Assembly (NCBI GenBank): GCA_029448655.1
Contig: JACCLO010000008.1
Span: 2,666,001-2,730,000, forward strand
Length of the DNA stretch: 64,000 nt
Direction: 5' to 3'
Origin: Wolfiporia cocos
Taxonomy: Eukaryota; Basidiomycota; Agaricomycetes; Polyporales; Phaeolaceae
Each line of letters starts with the position of its first letter. Position 1 is the stretch's first letter. Below, piece by piece: positions 34,680 to 45,747 of the stretch. Made by a program: the position numbers and the translations under genes. The notes under the pieces were generated by a model. The model did no database searches, had not been told where the DNA came from, and was given only the letters and a program-made list of their open reading frames with translations.

Positions 34680-35981
34680 GTGGGGCGACGTCAAGTCTTT
34701 CCTTGCTGGCTTCCCCATGGCTTCACGCCAAGTAGACTTGCCCCTCCCTTCGCCCCTTGGCTGTCTACTGGTCTGCGTGTCTTCGTCTCCACCGGCTTCC
34801 GCGTAGTACCGTCCTCTGGTCCAGGGGCCTCCGTGCTTGAACCCACCGGCCCGCTTGCCCTCTCACCATCGCCACTCCGCCCGGCCTGCCGCGCAGGCCA
34901 ACGCATCTTCTTGTGGCAGGGTGTCCGCTCCCCGCCACCCTCGACCATCGACCGACCTGTGCTGAAGCACCTAGCGGACATCGCGTCACGCGCATCACTT
35001 CGCGATGCGGCCAGCTACGGCTCTGGGCTGCGCAAGTTTCACTTGTTCTGTGACATATTTTCTGTACCAGAGACGGACTGCCTGCCCGCCTCTTTTGCCG
35101 TCCTGCACTCCTTTGCCCTGTGGGCCGTGGCTGACCCGGACCCCGACGACCCCACCTTCGCTGACGGCACACCCTTCGAGCCCATCTCTGTGGGCTCTGT
35201 CAATAAGTACCTCGCAGGCGTCCGGGCGTGGCACATCGCCCAGGGCTGGCCGCCGTCCCTTGACGACGACGCACATGCCTGCATCGACTGGTCGCTGCGT
35301 GGTCTGGAGCGCCTGGCTGGCTCGCGGCGACGCCCACCGCGGCCGCCAGTGACCTTGCACATGCTCGCAGCCCTAAAGGAGGTCCTGGTGCTCTCTGATC
35401 CTTTCGACGCGTGCGTCTGGGCCGTCGCCTGCTGCGCCTTCTGGGGTCTCATGCGTTTCGGTGAGGTGTCGGTATCCTCTTGTGTCGCATTCTGCAGCAC
35501 CATGCACCTCAAGCGCCGTGACGCCCTCATTTCCTTTGATCTGGATGGCAAGCAGTACGCACGCCTTGACCTGCCGTCCGCCAAGACGGCCCAGCCGGGG
35601 GAGGTGCAACACATTTGGCTTGTGCGCCAGGGCAGTCTGTGCCCCATCGACGCACTGCTCAACCTACGCCCCATCTGCCCCGCTGGCCCCGACGACCCCC
35701 TGTTCTGCTGGGTCGACCGTGCCAGCACGACGCGACCTCTGGTCAGGTCCGCGGCGTTGCGCCGTGTGAACGCGGTTTTCTCCACCCTGGGATGGGGCAC
35801 TTCTTTTGGCCACTCGTTCCGCATCGGAGGTGCCTCCTTCCTCCTTTCACAGAAGGTCGACCCGGAGGTCGTGCGCCTCCTCGGACGCTGGAAGTCCCTG
35901 GCCTACGAAACGTACATTCGGGCCTTTGAACAGGTCGCTTCGCGTCACTTAGCTGGCGCTGGGGCCGCCTACGGTTTCTGA
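34680..35981 (+). CDS. Tyrosine recombinase of the DIRS element
   Basis: An open frame of about 433 codons with a tyrosine-recombinase catalytic domain. In this element class the enzyme inserts cDNA, replacing an integrase. The core-binding part includes YGSGLRKFHLFCDIFSVPE and VNKYLAGVRAWHIAQGWPP. Catalytic landmarks are GLMRFGEV (box I Arg), GHSFRIGGASFLLSQKVDP (His-x-x-Arg) and LGRWKSLAYETYIR (Trp in the third position, then the Tyr nucleophile). The first codon of the open frame is GTG, so the true start is not fixed; ATG codons follow within the frame. The domain looks undamaged. Confidence 0.88.
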   Translation: MGRRQVFPCWLPHGFTPSRLAPPFAPWLSTGLRVFVSTGFRVVPSSGPGASVLEPTGPLALSPSPLRPACRAGQRIFLWQGVRSPPPSTIDRPVLKHLADIASRASLRDAASYGSGLRKFHLFCDIFSVPETDCLPASFAVLHSFALWAVADPDPDDPTFADGTPFEPISVGSVNKYLAGVRAWHIAQGWPPSLDDDAHACIDWSLRGLERLAGSRRRPPRPPVTLHMLAALKEVLVLSDPFDACVWAVACCAFWGLMRFGEVSVSSCVAFCSTMHLKRRDALISFDLDGKQYARLDLPSAKTAQPGEVQHIWLVRQGSLCPIDALLNLRPICPAGPDDPLFCWVDRASTTRPLVRSAALRRVNAVFSTLGWGTSFGHSFRIGGASFLLSQKVDPEVVRLLGRWKSLAYETYIRAFEQVASRHLAGAGAAYGF

Positions 35982-36179
35982 GGGCATCGGCTCTGGGTTG
36001 GGCGGGCGGCGCGCTGTCCCTGCCCTCGCCGCGGTGTGCCTCTGCGCTTTCTCGGGTAGGCGGCTCCTACATCTCCTGCGTCCGTTCCGGCTAACGCCGG
36101 TCCCACCCAACTTATCAGCACTCACAGCGCGCTGCATTGCCGCTTCCCATTACTCACTGCTGCGACGAGCTCGGACTCA

Positions 36180-36340
36180 TGTGGAACGAGACTTATCTGA
36201 TTGTAACGTAATTGTAGGCGTTCCGGCCCGTTGCAATGGTATTCTCACAGTATATTCCTATTGGAACGTCGTTGGAACGCCGTTGCGGCGATTGCCGCGT
36301 TACAACGGGACTTCGAAATTTACGACATCCAGCCATAGTA
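36180..36340. repeat. Subterminal-repeat cluster, mirror of 13738-13960
   Basis: Contains repeated GTTGGAACG, GGCGTTCC and GCCGTTGC units and ends ACGGGACTTCGAAATTTACGA, the inverse of the start of the cluster at 13738. It looks like the opposite end of a related CACTA/CMC-type element. Confidence 0.45.
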
Positions 36341-37166
36341 TGGATTATGAGATCATATGCATTACTAGCCAATGCATTACTAGATAGTCAACTGTACACC
36401 GTTCCCTGATCAACTTCAGATCCGTTCACAACCGATACCAAGCATGTGATGTAACACCATGTTCTATCTTGACATCTTCCATGCTGATGGTCAACTTCAG
36501 GCCCGTCGCTATCTCTTTCTTTGACTATGAAAGACAGTGCTGTCGGCAATGCATGCCCAGGTTGAGCCATTCTACAGTAACTCTGTAGCCTGTGGCTTGG
36601 TTACCTCGGCCTCACCGTATTCATGCGATCGACTCACGGAGGAACTTGAGTTTGCAATGCTCATTCGGTGTGCCGATCGATTAGCGCTTTCTGAGCCGCT
36701 GAGGCCGCTTGAGCGTCTGCCCTGGTTTGCCTCGCAGACTTGGCGTGAATAGACCGCACGGCGAATTGCAATCTCCATCGCAGCAGCGCAATCTGGTGGA
36801 CAAGAATGGCTGGCACCTGTCTCTTGCCACTATTCCACATTAGTCTTGTAATCTGCCAGGTCCCTCAGCACGCGGATTGTGCGCGGCTTTTGATTGGAAT
36901 GGTATCGACCATTTCCTTTCGCACATATGTTGACATCGGCTAAGGAGCGCGCCGGGTCAAATTTAACACATTGTGTCTTGTATAGCGCACAGCACTGCAG
37001 TGCATGGGTGAGAGTGGACAAAGAGTATATAGGTATCAGCAGATGCATGCCGCGAAGTCTCACCTCCCGTCGTATAACACCATATCCTCTGTGCACAGTC
37101 GTGAATCTCAACAATGACGGCCGATGTGAGTGTGCACTTCCAACCCGACCACGATGCACGAGCTGA
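36341..37166. other. 5' flank of the ADP-ribosyltransferase gene
   Basis: About 0.8 kb without a gene I can support. A TATA-like TATATAGG at about 37025 lies roughly 140 bp before the ATG at 37167. Confidence 0.4.
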
Positions 37167-38106
37167 ATGCCACGACAGCTCTTCATTACTTCCAGTAACA
37201 TCCATTCTTCCTCATTCTATCGTACCGGTGAGATCACAATCTCCTACCGACATTGCACGATAAGGCAAACCTACCATGGCAGTGGAGAACATGTTCCTAC
37301 AGGCATGGCAGGACACAAGGAAAAATCGCCCCCATGTGCATGCCATCTGGTACATCAATGCTGGCTCACAGTCGCTGGGACGACCCAGATTCAGCGACTA
37401 TCTAAACTACAAGTAGGCCTTTGGGTTGCTGAGATCTGACTTGAATTCACATCGAAGCTTTGCAGGGCTCAGATTCAGAGGCAATTAGGCCGCAACAAGG
37501 TCGAAGAAGAGCTCTACCGCGGTGTGCGCCGTGCATGCAATATAGGCGATGATGGACATCACCTTAACTTGTGTAATCTGCCGGAGTGCGATCTCTGCCG
37601 CATTTTGGAATGCAGATACAGGCTTCGGAACTCTAGTGAGTCATCACCTTTTGCTGACAAGCATGGATCGAGGATTAACAATCAAAAGACGGCACTGCAA
37701 ATTTTGGTACCGGCATTTATACTTCAGCACACTCATCCAGTGAAGCAAATTCTGCGCCTCGCATTCCTGATGATGTTGACTTTTACTTGCAGAGGCAGAT
37801 GATTACGCGATCAACGCACACAATCAGTCGCGTTTCCATGTTGTCTTACTCTCTCACGTTGTTACTGGCAACACATACTACTATCAAAATCCACAGCCGC
37901 AGATAACGGGTCCTCCAAATGGCTATCAGTCGGTAAGCCTCATCTGGGAAAAAAACTAGACTGATTATGAAGTGATCGCATATATTTGTGGATGTCAGGT
38001 CGGAGCAATTCCTAGAAGGCAAGGTGGAACGCTCGTACACCCGGAGACTATCGTATATCGCACGGACGCTGCTATTCCATCAGTGATGGTAGTGTACACA
38101 CGCTGA
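37167..38106 (+). CDS. PARP-like ADP-ribosyltransferase, stand-alone
   Basis: Small protein made almost entirely of a PARP-type catalytic domain. Six exons, 37167-37227, 37283-37412, 37466-37635, 37689-37739, 37793-37932 and 37999-38106, give about 219 aa; the introns are 53-66 nt and all phases agree. A stop codon directly precedes the first ATG. Landmarks: ELYRGVRRACNIGDD, a cysteine cluster (C-x4-C-x2-C within about 20 residues), FGTGIYTSAHSSKADDY and the C-terminal PETIVYRTDAAIP. The NAD-binding His that should precede G-V-R-R is Arg here (RG instead of HG), whereas the second copy in the window keeps His. Intron positions match those of the transferase part of 39306-42542, so the two share ancestry. 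Catalysis may be lost; a binding role is possible. Confidence 0.75.
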
Positions 38107-39305
38107 AATACTTTCCCCTCTTTGCATCGTATTCCTTCTCGTGCTGTGTAATGGATATGTCTTCCGACTGCGCTGTCAATCGACTTGTCTGCACGATCAA
38201 TGATGCTGCATGAATGGTGCTTGCTGGAAGAATACTCGTACCATTATGATTTTGCAGCTAATGCCAGTCTACACGATGACGGGATTTATTTCGCTCGTAA
38301 CAAGACCTTCCAATATTGGTTACGCAGCGCGCCCATCACACCGTGCCTGGCGCCAGCGGCCGCCGATCATAGTTATCTGATCGATCTGGCTAGCGGGCGC
38401 TCTAGCTGAATCCTCGACGTGTTGCACGGCGGCTGGCTTCCATGTTCCTGAGCACAAAAGCGACTTCTTGTGGACTGATACGCGCCCAATGCCACACGCG
38501 CTGATGCGAGGCGGGTTATGTCTCCCGATGTTGAGTCATTGCTGAGATTCTGAACAACTTCACCGTGTTGAATTAGTGCTCAGTGATCGCAGCCCAGACT
38601 CAGTGAGTTTTTCGTGTTTGCTAACATGCGCAGACTCTCTGCTGCTGCGCGCAGAAGTAGGAGCAGTGCGGATCTTCCATGCAAGAAGACAGTGACGTTA
38701 TATCAATGCTGTGGTCGGAGGACAACTTGATCTAACGTATCAGGTTTCATCAGTGCGGTATGGCTCATGTCCCTAGAGCCGTGCAGGTACAACTCCTGGC
38801 ATCTTTAGGGCCTTAGCGTAAACTATGCTGTTATTTCAAAACAGGGCGCATATCATCGAAGGAATGGACGTTTGATGTCGTCTATCACCAACAGATCCAC
38901 GTTGTTTGCTGAGATGAATTATAGAATTTTTGGTAAGGCCTACACTCGCTGAATGACCGGCTCAGGGTCTTCCATGCCTGGCATCAACCAATGTCGACCT
39001 TCCATTCGTCGGTTACAGCCATTGTCCGTCCATTGGACATTTCTAGAGAGTGAAATGATCCGGTCATTGCCTGCCATGCACATAACACGACTCAACAACC
39101 GCCCGGCATTGTGTCTTTGTTCTATGAATGCGACTGGCCATTTCCTATCTTATACTTTAGGCGCACAAGTCGCCTCACATAAGGAGACGCTCTATCAGTC
39201 ATTGACCATATATCTTTCACACTTGTAGGGATTAGTTCCAGTGAGTGCATTCACCACCGCTCACTTGCTTGCATATCCACTTAACCACTCATCTAGAGCC
39301 CCAGG
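38107..39305. other. Intergenic, no gene recognised
   Basis: 1.2 kb between the two transferase-containing genes. Open frames are short, without family motifs. No repeat was recognised. The last part is the promoter of the oxidase gene. Confidence 0.45.
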
Positions 39306-42300
39306 ATGGCTACAAGTGCCGCCGAAGAATTGCGAGAGTTTTGCCAGACACCCGGCTCTGCGAGCCAATTCTTCCCATTCGGTGGATTTTGCTATGTGGA
39401 CCAGATTGTGCAGACGAAATGCTCATTACTGATTTCACTAGGCTCCCAGGGATACAAGGATAGTGTGCGCCACTGGCTACAGAGCAGCAGCGACGTAGCT
39501 GAAGCAGCCGTTCAGCCTGGCAATGCTGAAGATCTATCGGAGATCGTGAGTGCTGAATATCTTTTGGCAGCACTCTCGTTGAAGTTGTTACCTGCTCTTC
39601 AGATTAAGATCTTGGGTAAATGGAGAGCACCATTTGCAGTATGTAATGCTCAAAGATTCCGCCGCAAAATTGAAAGGCTCACTTCTGAGTAGGTCAAGGG
39701 CGGCGGACATGCAACCAGCCCGAATCTCAGCTCGACCCGCGGAGTTCAGATATATATGAATCGCTTCGAGAATGTACGCTATTTAAGGAGGCCCGACAAG
39801 AGGCTCGAGGTCGGTGCTGGTTGCCTGTGGGACAGGGTTTACAGGGAGGTTGTCCCTCTAGGCCGAAATGTCATAGGGGGCGCAGCTTCCGAAGGAGTAG
39901 GTACGCCGTGAATGTGGCAACTTCTGCATTTTACAGAGCTGACGACGCTGGGAAGGAGTGGCGGGCTGGTGCCTTGGTGGCGGGTATTCCCTGAAATCGA
40001 ACAATTATGGTATTGGCATCGACAGTATTCTCGGTTTTGAGGTTGTCTTACCAGATGGACGTATTGTCAACGCAAATCAAAATGAGAACAGCGATCTGTT
40101 TGCTGCTTTGAAGGTGAGACAGTCTTATCTACGATGTGTCGATGCCTACAAAGTATTTCTTAGGGCGGAGGCAACAACTTCGGTATTGTAACCAAATTCA
40201 TCTTGAAAACGTATCCGCAGAGGAAGACATACGTCAGTTTGTCATACTCAGTAATCTGGGCAGCATTTGACAAACCAAACCTCATGATGAAGGGTGCTAG
40301 GATCACGTTCCAGAAGCCCGAGTTTGAGCAAGCGGAGGCCGCTATCGCAGATTTCGCAGAGAAAGAGACAAAGCGACGTGCTGCTATTGTTGCAGCTTTC
40401 AGACACACTCTGATTCCGGGGAAGACCGAGCCTGAGGTTAGTTTCTCGATATAGATTTATTAGATTGGGAATAATGTGCTCTATAGTCGGTCATCAACCT
40501 CCTCTGCATTTACGACGGCAAGAAGCGCACATACGATCCATTCAAGAGATTTCAGTCGATCAAAGGCGATCCATATCAGCCCGATGCGGCTGGCTGGGGC
40601 GTGCGGGCGGCCGCAGCCCCTGTTCAACCCATGAGCTTTGTACAGCGGGCCGTCAAAGTCAGCAACGCCGACGACTCGGACAATGACACAGACGATGACG
40701 GTGGAAGCAGTGAAATTAGCGCTTCTGCAGCTGCTGCGGGATTCCGCGAGATGGACTACTTCGAAGCCGACCAGCTCTCTGGTAGCCGCTTTGATCCGCC
40801 GGAATGGCAGAAGCAGCCAAGCCCTGCTCTTAATATGTCAATGTTTGCCCAAGTGCGTACTGCGCAACCTATGATGATGGCTGCAGCGGCTCCAATGCCT
40901 ACGCCTCAAAAAAGTAGCATGTCGGGAGTTGGAGAGGTAAAGGGATGGTGCGTCACTTCTGATTGACATGTTGCTCTCAATTAAATGCTGCTATATACTC
41001 CGATCAGTGGGCGTTTTGGCTGCATCATGGTTTCAGGTTACACGAAGAAATTGGTCAAGGCAGTCTCAGAACAGTCTAGGGTAAGCTCTGCTTCTTCAGA
41101 CCCGGCATAATTCTGACGCCCCGTAGATCTCTGCCTCCAAGATGGCTAACAACGGTGGACGAATGGTCATCATCGATGTTTGGCCATTCCTTCCTCGTCT
41201 TTTTGAGACGAGCACACCATCTGCCTGGCCACATCCCCGGGGCAAAGTCTGGTTCCCGTGCCTTGCGTATTTCCTTTGGGAAGAAGAGAAGGACACGAAG
41301 TTTTGGCTGGACGAGATGGCGCGTGCATTTGCAAAGATCAAGGAGGTTGCGAAGAAGGAAGGATGTCATGAAGACAGCTTCCCCGCTTACTGCAACGTCT
41401 CCCTGGACACAACCACCCCCGAGGAGATATATCGCGATAATTTGCCGTGGCTCATGGATCTGCGCGCCAAGTACGATCCGGACGATGTCATGGGATTGTG
41501 CTCAGGTTTTAAAATTCCTCACCCTGGTGGTAGAGCGAAGCCGGATGTTGATCGCGACGCAGTGAGTACCTGAGATGATATGCGTTCTGTCTTACACAAG
41601 CCTGACTATCAAGATCACAGATATTGCAATGGGTAGGCCCTAATGACCCTCTGTACTCTGATGGTTCGTGAATGCCCCTTTGTCTGCGTAATCCAGTATT
41701 CTATTACGCGATTTCACTGACCACGAGTGACTTTAGCTGTGAGCTACTTCGGTTCTCGGTGGGTGAACCCCGAGAAACGCTTCCCCAGAATCCATGCCAT
41801 CTATCGGGTTGTACTGCACAACTCAAGGGCAAAGAATCATGAGAAGCGTTACGAAGCATATAAGTATGAATATCCAGATTCAGTGTTCTCTCAGAAATGA
41901 CATACTTGCGGCTCTCTAGATCACAGCTATCACGACGTCTTAAGCAATCTGCTGAGGAAGATCTGTTCCACGGCGTCCGTCGTGCATGCAACATTGGCGA
42001 TGACAACGTAGTCACGCCTTGTTCATCCCCGGAATGCAAAGTCTGCCGCATCTTAGAATGTGATTTCGCAAGCAGTGCTGCTCGTGAGTAGGGATCATTG
42101 AGGCTGTAGTGCATAGGTTTCACCCTGCCATTTAGATAAGAAGGGCTATTGGGGTTGGGGAATCTATACGACAACTGCATCGAACAGTAAGTATATCTCT
42201 TTTATGCGATACAATCTAACAGTCGCCACACAGAGGCGGACTATTTTTCTGAGAACGTCAATATTACGTCGCAATATAAAGTTGTCCTCTGGAGCAAAGT

Positions 42301-42542
42301 AGTCACTGGAAAACCAAAGATCATGCAGAACAAACAGAATTTGACCAGGGCTCCTGACGGATTTGATTCGGTCTGTGCTCACTGCAGCGCAAGCATGCTC
42401 AGAACCCTCCACTAACTCCCGTGCTCGGTCATAGGTCAAAGCCCTTACCTCGAGTGAAGGCGGAGTTGTTCAATACTCGGAAAGGGTGGTATATCGCGAC
42501 GATGCAATGTGCCCTTGGGTTGTAATTGTATACAGCCGCTAA
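39306..42542 (+). CDS. FAD-linked oxidase, apparently fused to a PARP-like domain
   Basis: Sixteen exons: 39306-39381, 39442-39545, 39603-39638, 39693-39900, 39956-40113, 40164-40232, 40293-40436, 40487-40947, 41008-41080, 41127-41561, 41621-41663, 41737-41863, 41920-42083, 42136-42186, 42234-42370 and 42435-42542, about 797 aa. Residues 1-588 are a flavin oxidase of the berberine-bridge/glucooligosaccharide-oxidase type: VKGGGHATSPN (likely flavin-bonded His at about 78), GVAGWCLGGGYS, GGGNNFGIVTKF and the C-terminal NLPWLMDLRAKYDPDDVMGL. An Asp/Ser-rich then Ala/Met-rich insert is at about 40660-40935. The intron at 41562-41620 then joins in phase to LFHGVRRACNIGDD, GWGIYTTTASNKADYF and SERVVYRDD, a PARP-like catalytic domain with its His. 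If this intron is retained, the oxidase stops after DAVST at 41573. The transferase exons have no ATG of their own in frame, which favours the fusion. Confidence 0.72.
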
Positions 42543-44114
42543 AACGTTGTAGTCATGCTTGTACGAGATGTAAGCTTGGATGCAAGTATAATATAGTTAT
42601 TCGTCTGAGATTTGAGCAAACGCAGACACTCACTTACCAGATCATTTTTGTGGTTATGATGTGACGGCCGTGAGCTCCCTTTGCATGACCTAGGACAAAG
42701 CAACTCAGTGCGCTCGTTGGAAGAGCCCTCAGCTGAAGGGTTTCCGTAATCATATTAGTGGTGGTTAGCCTTGATGAGAGCAAAATTGGATCTTTATATA
42801 ACAGCAATATCCCCTGAAGCTAACCAGGTCGATATGTAGCCTTGGTATTTGCGTCCAATCAGACACCTCGTGCCGGTATAATGGAGTACCGTTTTCTCTC
42901 CTCCCTCATCAACAGACAAGTCCTAGTGTTGCAATCCGCCTTCTACTTCTCCTCCATAGTGCAAGAGTATCGTCTACATACTTAGGGGCGCGCGGGTTCA
43001 AGCTTCAAGCTTGGCACATATCAGGTTCCAACCAAGATTTAGATTTAAGACTTATCCATTCCATTACATGTTCCAGACTTTGTAAACGGGGTAAAATACC
43101 GAACCAGATCAGCTACCGATTGCATCGATCGCATGATATCCATTCGAGTTGCAGGAGGGTCCTCTGGATTTCTTTGTGATTGCCGCAGTGCGCCGCTGGG
43201 ATATTAGAGAGGTTTCGCAACGGCCTTACCGATCAAGATTTCTGGTCGATCTAGAGCTCCACATCCGCCGCATGTCCTGGGGCCGACGTGCCGAGAAACT
43301 TTGCTGTCGACTAAGTGGCACCTTGCACCACTCACATCAAGGCTACGGGTACCTCCCGATGCAACTTCGACTTGGCGAAGGCGACCTCTTCGTGCGCCTA
43401 ACGTGGCCTGTACTTTGTTTTGTTGATTCACATAAATCGGAGTCACAACATACATAGTTAGCTGTCAAAGGTGAGCACTTGAGTACTGGGTATTTGAGTC
43501 CCGGACCGTGGTAGTGCGGTCGGTCCTCGAAATCGCCCCACTTTGCTCCATGTCATCAACAGCTCCGCAACCCGCCGCTGATGGCAGATTCAAACGCGTT
43601 ACGAACCCTCTCTATTGTGGTAAGAAGGTAAGTAACGAGGTTCGGTGTAACCATATCTTTGCTAACCTGAACATTAAGCGAGTCTCATGATTATCCCAGG
43701 GAAGGATTACGGTGCCGATTTGTGACTGCATAGTAATCTAGGCCAGCATGAAACTCGAAGTCCTGGCTGGGATTTGCTGATTGGCGACGGCTGGAATGTA
43801 TGAGCGTACTGTCGATTGTAGCTGAGTTCTGCCGATCGCTGTGCGCCACAGTGGGTTATACAATCGTCGCCATGAGCGGATGGCCATGGTCCAAGTGTGA
43901 TGCTTCCATTGAGCCCCACAAGGCCTTCCAGAGCTTTCCAGGCGTCGAGTTGTGATCACGTTCCCTGTCGGAGATTTGGGTGGGGACTCAGAGGGCTTGG
44001 TTTGGTAATCTCATGACCTCGACAGATTCCGTATTTATATCGCTCAACGATGGTAGTATCGACTCAACCATCCCAATCCAAGCAGCCGTTTTCTCGTTGT
44101 CAGGTTGGTTGAAG
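42543..44114. other. Intergenic; one doubtful short exon
   Basis: About 1.6 kb. The only gene-like item is an ATG at about 43550 opening MSSTAPQPAADGRFKRV..., ending at a good GTAAGT donor near 43629. The continuation is very short, so it may be a leftover first exon. Nothing else was recognised. Confidence 0.3.
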
Positions 44115-45539
44115 ATGGCAGACGGTATTCTCGAGCAGTTGACCGCCAGCAACATGTTCGACCTCCGAAATGTTGTAGCCGTAGTCACTGGAGGAGGGAC
44201 AGTGAGTCAGCTAACCAGCAACCAACAGGTCAGTATCGCAGGGCTTGCTCACCAAGTGTCGGTCAGGGCATTGGTCTCATGATTAGTACAACGTTGACTG
44301 CAAATGGCGCCAAAGTGTACATCATTGGACCGGATCAGGCTAAGCTGGAACAGTAAGTTGGGCTGTAATCATTGAACTGATCAGTCGCCATTAACCCGAC
44401 CTCTGTGACCGAGGATCACGACAGTCTACAATGATGCTGCCCACAAGACCAATAAGCCAGGCAGGATGTTTGGCCTGCAAGGAGACATCAGCAGAAAAGT
44501 GTGCTCAGTTCTGATAGTGATTGAGATGTCGCTGTGTCACTGACGACACTCTTGCTATACTCAGTCAGAAGCTTTACGATTAGCTCAGGAAGTCGGAAAG
44601 CGGGAAGAACACATCACCGTATTGTTCAATAATGCAGGGTAGGAGAGCTCGCTTTCTTGGTGAAGTGCTTCTAATGCAACACCTATTACCTAAGAGTCCT
44701 GGCGGGCAAATTCTCGACTCCGGGTGCAAACAGTGCTGAGGCATTCCGCGCTGCCTTCTTCGATACTGTCACCGAAGACGATTTCGATGTCTCCATAAGA
44801 ACGAATGCCGCTGGACCTTACTGGCTCACCTTCGCCTTCTTACCATTACTCGAGAAGTGGAAGAAATACCAGGGAGGAACGCGACGATTCGCACCCCAAA
44901 TTATCATGACATCCAGTATGAACGGCTGGACAAAGGTGTTCAGTATACTCTATATTCCATTACGTAATTTGCTGAAACAATGTTTTTCTTCTCTGATCAG
45001 GATGCAAGAACGTCTGGATGCTCCTTCCCATACATGTTTTCAAAGTCTGCAATCGGCCAAGCTACCTCTTCTCTAGCCCATGAGCTTTTGCCCCTCGGAA
45101 TCAGAGTCAACGGAATCGCACCTGGTACCACACCGCCACACCTTTCCATATTAACATTCATCTAACGTTCCACTGCAGGACTGTTCCCGTCAGAAATGAG
45201 TGCGCCGGGCACAATCAACGCCATAGGGCAATCACACTTGACAGACAAAGTCAACCATCCGTTTGAAGTGCCCGCTGACTCTGACGATGATGGTCGACGC
45301 AGTAGAGGTGGTACAAACAGAGACATGGGTTCACTCGTGCTGTTCCTGGTCGCCAACTGGTTCGTGAATGGAGAGACTGTACTGATTGACGGAGGGGTGA
45401 GTTGCTCGTACATCCTGCTGGCCGGAGACACTGTCCTCACTTTCACCTTAGACCCTCCTCAAGCACCCCTCCTCTTATTGAAAACTTGTGCTCACAGGGA
45501 AAGTGGGGCTTGAATGATCTCATGCATCCATGGATATGA
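44115..45539 (+). CDS. Short-chain dehydrogenase/reductase
   Basis: NAD(P)-dependent oxidoreductase of the SDR superfamily. Eight exons: 44115-44201, 44267-44352, 44414-44498, 44565-44638, 44695-44935, 45001-45124, 45179-45396 and 45498-45539, about 318 aa, all phases consistent. The cofactor motif TGGGTGIG spans the first intron (residues about 25-32). NNAG is at about 108-111, and the active-site Y-x-x-x-K is YMFSK at about 202-206, with the preceding catalytic Ser in IIMTSSMNGW. RVNGIAPG follows, then a C-terminal IDGG. There is no targeting peptide. The substrate is not predictable; the ILEQLTASNMFDLRNVVAVV start is usual for fungal members. The last small exon (14 codons) is the least certain. 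Confidence 0.9.
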
Positions 45540-45747
45540 ACATCGCCGAACACTGATTGTGTATTAGTAGTGATAGCGATACAATAAAGGGTACAGCATT
45601 GTCTGCGTGCCTCAAAATATACTCGGCAACCTTGCAATGGCAATCTACACTCTCCTGTCAGCTCACAAGCTATGCGGTACAAGAATCACGCTGATCCCCC
45701 TGTGCCCCGGCACAAGAGCCACGCCGATACCCTGTGCCCCACCGACC

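Larger units (their letters stand above)
28020..36000 (+). mobile_element. DIRS-type tyrosine-recombinase retrotransposon, nested
   Basis: A YR retrotransposon with gag, reverse transcriptase, RNase H and a tyrosine recombinase in place of an integrase. It has been hit by at least four independent insertions: a solo LTR (29409-29988), an LTR-like element (30454-32078, itself holding another solo LTR), a fold-back element (32681-33635) and a small MITE (34412-34675). Removing each at its target duplication brings the frame back into register. Terminal and internal complementary repeats typical of DIRS were not resolved. The 5' end abuts a likely Plavaka terminus. Confidence 0.85.

Noticed and set aside
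35005..35929. Large open frames opposite and overlapping the recombinase
   Set aside because: GC-rich shadow frames of the tyrosine recombinase; none has a recognisable domain.
34680..35981. Starship-like captain gene
   Set aside because: The tyrosine recombinase follows RT and RNase H in the order of a DIRS retrotransposon, and Starships are known from Ascomycota.
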